Origin: Capsicum annuum
Lineage: Eukaryota; Streptophyta; Magnoliopsida; Solanales; Solanaceae
Direction: 5' to 3'
Length of the DNA: 64,000 nucleotides
Assembly: GCF_002878395.1 (NCBI RefSeq)
Contig: NC_061120.1
Location: 92,173,349 to 92,237,348, forward strand
The translations under genes were made by a program, and so were the position numbers. A model generated the notes under the pieces. It worked only from the letters and a program-made list of their open reading frames with translations, was not told where the DNA came from and searched no databases. Below are positions 59,991 to 64,000 of the stretch, one piece after another. Each line of letters begins with the position of its first letter. Positions within the stretch are counted from its first letter, which is position 1.

Positions 59991-60573
59991 TTTGGTAGTC
60001 TACTGCTATGTTTACCTTTTTTGTGTTTGTATTTTTTTTATTTTTTGTTGTAACCTGATTTTTTTGGTGATGATCGTGATAACTTTGCAAATATATACTA
60101 TTGTCTCAGGGCATGAAATATTGTATTGACAAAGTTTCGTCTTACCCATTACATATTGGTAGCTCATGTAACCGAAAGTTTGGAAAAGATATAGAGAATT
60201 ATTTTGGGGAAGAAATTATTAGGGCCTTTAAAAATATAATTTTTAGTGTATTCCTCGACATGCCTAGGTGTAACTGGATATGCCAAATACCAAATGTCTT
60301 CTTATGCTTGAAATCTAACAGGACAAATATGACGAGATTCATGTTTTTGTACAGGGTAATATCCTGAAATTTTCTATGCTTGAGTTTGCCATAATTATCG
60401 ATCTTAAATGTACCAGTAATATTGATGAATATATGTATACTTTATCGCCCAAATCAACTTTGATGTCAAAGTATTTCACCAATGCTAAAGCTGGAATACT
60501 AAGAAAACATTGATTCAATGTATGAAGATGGAAAACATTGATAATTCTCAAGATGCGCTGAACATTTCCATAC

Positions 60574-63008
60574 TTTACTGTGACACCCTAGGATTTGGAC
60601 CCTTGCAAATTTCTCAAGTTTTGAACCTTTTTGACTTGGTATGACTCAAGGGTACCAATCATACCCTTTAAATACGACTTGTAGGCTGTCTTGAGGGCTC
60701 ACTTATACCCTAAGCAGTATGGTTTGCTTGGATACTGCCCAAGATACGACTCACTAGGGTACAAATCGTATTGGAGTATATGAGTGGTGTAGTGCAAGTC
60801 GTACATGATCGTCTTGATCTTATGGAGTCTGCCCTAGATACGATTGGTGGGTACAATTGGGGGTGTCACTCATACCCTTAAGGTACGACTAGGGAGGTAT
60901 GATTTGTATAGAAACCAGTAGGTAGGGTCTTGGCTGGTCTTGGGTACGAGTTGGGGTACCACTCGTACCCTAGGATACGGATGGTAAGAATGAGTCGTAC
61001 CCCTGGATGTGGCTTGATTTAATTTTTAAGTCAAGGGTAGTTTGGATATTTCCTACTCATAAACCCTTATGTCCTCACGTTATATAACCCTTGGTGGCCT
61101 TCTATCACACTTTTTAAAGGGCTAAAACACTTCAATTACTCTGTCAAACTCACTCTTGAAGATTGGAGGCTAGGGTTTCTTCATGTGTTCTTCAAAGGGC
61201 TCAAAGGTCGAGATTTTTTTCGTGAATCTTCTTTTATAAGATATGTACTCCTCCCTCCATTGTTATTTTCAACTTAAGGCATGTGTATTGTGTTTTAAAC
61301 ATTGATTTATGAATCATGAATGGTGGTTTTCAAAATATATGTTGAGGGTCTTGATGCATATGATTTGGTATTGGTTTAAACTATGTTTTACATGTTTTTG
61401 GTAATGGTTTGCATATGTGGTTATTAGTTGATTACAATTTAACAAATGGGTCTTGAGTAACCCAAATAATGGTGGTTTATGCATTGGTTTTGGTCTTTGT
61501 AAAGATATGCTATCAACATGTTTGATAAAATGCCTCAAAAAATGTTTTCACTTTATTGTTGAACTTTTATTAGAACGCTTCCATGGTTTGGGTTGGTAAT
61601 GGAACTCTAAATGGTTTTGTATAGTTTAAATGGTTTAAATGATATAAATGCTTTAAATGCTTGGTATGGTCTAAAATGGTTTGAAATGATTTAAAGGGTA
61701 AAGGTTTTGGTGGCCATGGTTGGTCTATTTTGAAAATCTTCTGGGATACATGAAAATTCATCAAGTGAATGCATTAATGGAATTATTTTAAATGGTTTAG
61801 AAAGGTAAAAGTCTAAATGGTTATGCTTATGGGTAACATGGAAGTCCCCCAAGTGGTTTAATATGATAATTGAAAAGGGCACCTGAAAATCCCCTTAAAT
61901 CTATAAATGGTTGGATATAGATGATACTTGCAACTAAGGGTTGGTATGACGATACCAATATTAATGGATTTGGATAATAAATGGATAATGATTTGGTTAT
62001 TTAGAAAATGGTTTTAATTGATCAATAATGGCGGAATGTGTAGAAAAGCTGTAGAAGATGGAGGTCCCGGGGGGGACCAAAACTGGAAACTCATATTTGC
62101 TGATGTGAGGTTGGTCTTGGTGACCATGTGCATGATGTCACACTATATTTTGGGTGATGTACTAGTCATCCCTAGTTTTTTTCCCTTGTCATGTGGCTAC
62201 ACGCACTGGGGCCCTTTCAGTAGAGGGAACTAAACCCATATAGCTCATGGGTGGCTTAGGACGGTAAAGCTACACAACCCAAGTAAAGGTTTTAAAGTCA
62301 TACTAAACCTGGTCCCCTTTCCCAGCATGGTTATATATATGTATGGTTGTAATGTATATGGATGACTTTACTTGGTTTTATAAATGACATTATCTTATCC
62401 TTATCCTGAGTGGATGCTAATGTTCACCCACTAACCCGTCTCCTGGTGGCTGTATACCCATGCTATATAGGAACTGGCCATTCCACTTCTCCTGCTTAGT
62501 GATTGAATTCGGGAACAGTGGATGTTGGATTGAAGTGGTGAACTTTCAGAGTTTGGAAGATATGTATTTCATGTCATGGGTTACTTTACATATCTTTTGT
62601 CTTTTATAGACTTTGGTTTTTGGCTATGGTCGGGGGTGTGTCTCGACTAGGTACTCTTTGATTTGTCTAGAGGCTTTGTATGGACAAATGTGGACTTAGG
62701 TATGGTATGAATGGTTTATGTTATATATATATACATCCATTGGATTATTACAATTGGTTTTGGTTATTGGTTTCCGCATTGGTTTAGTTGGTTATTAGGT
62801 GGTTAGACTTGATTGATTTGGTCTCGGTTATAGACTTATCCCAGAGTCACCACATGGTTGGATACACTATCTTGTTATATATTCGTACTTCAGCTGACTC
62901 AAGGTATGCATTTGGTGGTTGGGTTGGGTAACGAGGGCGGTTCCCGATCTTGATTGGGCTTGGGATTACCCATTACAACTAGGCCCTTGTTCAGGTCGTG
63001 TCATATAC
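60574..63008 (+). mobile_element. Solo LTR, probably Gypsy-type, 2.4 kb
   Basis: The LTR is 60,579-63,003, starting TGTGACACCC and ending GTCGTGTCA. Flanks TTTAC (60,574-60,578) and TATAC (63,004-63,008) match at 4 of 5 bases. Removing the LTR and one flank rejoins the host reading frame as ILY/FVH, which confirms the borders. No second LTR, primer site or pol is present, so recombination between LTRs probably removed the rest. The TGTGACACCC start is common among Gypsy chromoviruses (recalled, not tested). From 60,640 to 61,010 the words GGGTACGA/TCGTACCC/TACGACT recur in both orientations. Confidence 0.85.
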
Positions 63009-64000
63009 TTTGTTCATACATTTTTATTTTCTCAACATCGTAATTCACCAATTATTTTATCCCACTTCCAGATGGTTGAGGATGGTCATTACAGACATTC
63101 TCCATGGGAAAAAAATTTCATTTGAGAAGTTGATGAACTCATGGCGACAAGATTTCTTCATTGCAAAATAGTTATACTCTTTGTGTGGAATGCCAATATT
63201 TGGATGTTTGAGTGCTGCTCTAAAGTTGATAAAAAAATTGCGGTTTATCTGAGAAACATCATTCCAAGGATATTCAACTAGTTTGTAGAGTGTGTGAGGC
63301 CTAAATATGAGTTTTATGGCTGGAATGTTCAGTAAGATTGATGTATCGCCTTTTCTTTATTTTTTTTCAATTTATTTTCTTGTTCTAATTCTTTTATGTG
63401 GCTTTCACTTTAACAGTTTGCTTACAAGAATTTACAACCCACACATGGAGAAGTTCAGAGGTTGGATTTATCTTTTACAGAGGATTTTGAGATATATGAT
63501 GACTTCCAACATCTGCTGCTATCACATATGCTGATCGAAAGTTAAAAAGGGTAGCTGATAAAAATCAACCACGTATTATTTCTGCAGCTGAAGATTTTGG
63601 TGCTTTCAGAACTATACCACCACGAGAAATTCTTATTAAGACTAGATTTATCAGCTAAATAAGCTTCTAAAAAAGGAAGGACGACGAGTTTGAGGAAGAC
63701 AGTTCAGGTGTGAAAGATGATGAGATTTCTATATGTGCTTGTTCATTACGTGATATATCGGGGTCTTTTTCAAAAAAATCAGATGCTTCAACAGATAAGG
63801 CATCATTTTAATTTGAACATAGTCAGCAAGGAAAACAGTTATGTCTCCAGAAGTGAGCAAGTCAAGACTTTTTCTTCATCTTCCACAGTGCCTCATGGGA
63901 CTTCTATGTTGAAATCAGATGTGGATGGGATAAAATCGTACATCAAGTATTACGTAAGTTAACTTTCTTATTGATATTATTGTTTTAAATAGATTAAGCT

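Larger units (their letters stand above)
59225..63960 (+). pseudogene. DUF1985 (Ulp1/Mutator-associated) gene, split by a solo LTR
   Basis: Exon 1 starts ATG at 59,225 (MESSPSFSLRLSQLDGQEQ) and ends CCAAAG|GTATAG at 59,480. Exon 2 begins after TTGTCTCAG at 60,110. It encodes GMKYCIDKVSSYPLHIGSS and FLDMPRCNWICQIPNVFL, then, after a frameshift near 60,310, VFVQGNILKFSMLEFAII, all typical of the DUF1985 domain. The frame is cut at 60,578 by the LTR and resumes after 63,003 with FVHTFLFSQHRNSPI, MVEDGHYRHSPW and WMFECCSKVDKKIAV in several frames with stops. Further exon pieces lie at 63,420-63,956, ending before GTAAGT. In plants this domain sits N-terminal to Ulp1-type SUMO peptidases, often carried by Mutator-like elements; the peptidase part would lie beyond the window. 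Confidence 0.75.

Overview
The window is nuclear DNA of a flowering plant, almost certainly a Solanaceae species (tomato, potato, pepper, tobacco or goji relatives). It is AT-rich, has spliced plant genes, and is filled with repeats I recognise as typical of the family: TS and Au SINEs, an RTE-type LINE with its TTG-rich tail, hAT-like elements full of AACCGAAC words, Helitrons with a TCTATAATATATTAAAAGTGTGAAG-type start, and abundant Copia elements. No bacterial-style operon, CRISPR array, rRNA or functional tRNA gene is visible.

Layout. 1-3,100: non-coding repeat fragments, including a minus-strand LTR end with a primer-binding site, a 696-bp hAT-like element with a perfect 8-bp target duplication, and a 120-bp tandem duplication. 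3,140-11,960: one decayed plus-strand LINE (ORF1, then endonuclease and reverse transcriptase) used as a landing site by a SINE tail, a Copia relic, a 560-bp TRIM, an Au SINE, a TS SINE, a 1-kb Mutator-like foldback and a MITE. 12,409-14,250 (minus): the 5' end of a LHY/CCA1-type circadian MYB gene, with three intact coding exons, 5' UTR and a promoter carrying a G-box and a TCP-type site; its remaining exons are not seen. 15,084-18,324: an old Copia element with a perfect 5-bp duplication. 18,840-22,080: LTR-like non-coding sequence containing another hAT-like element. 22,460-23,580: a low-complexity foldback. 24,157-30,992 (minus): a near full-length but dead Copia element. 31,096-36,656: Helitrons and a Stowaway-like MITE. 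38,940-39,129 (minus): a frameshifted QLQ exon of a GRF-type gene. 41,102-41,961: a third hAT-like element. 42,995-44,896 (minus): a young, 5'-truncated RTE LINE. 45,770-47,711 (minus): candidate exons of an unrecognised gene. 48,779-53,670: a second TRIM, a Tourist-like element containing a Helitron, and a further Helitron. 54,040-56,500: LTR-like filler. 56,731-57,750: a Mutator-like element with a perfect 10-bp duplication. 59,225-63,960: a decayed DUF1985-type gene split by a 2.4-kb solo LTR.

How the parts relate. Nearly everything is nested mobile DNA, and target-site duplications plus broken reading frames let the order of insertion be read in several places. The only sequence that looks maintained as a host gene is the LHY start region. 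I found no new multi-gene system. The best leads are the LHY gene that runs into a repeat mosaic, the solo LTR that splits a reading frame precisely, the Helitron ends that have been copied in tandem, and the matched family of hAT-like elements. All boundaries were read by eye; no alignment or database search was run.
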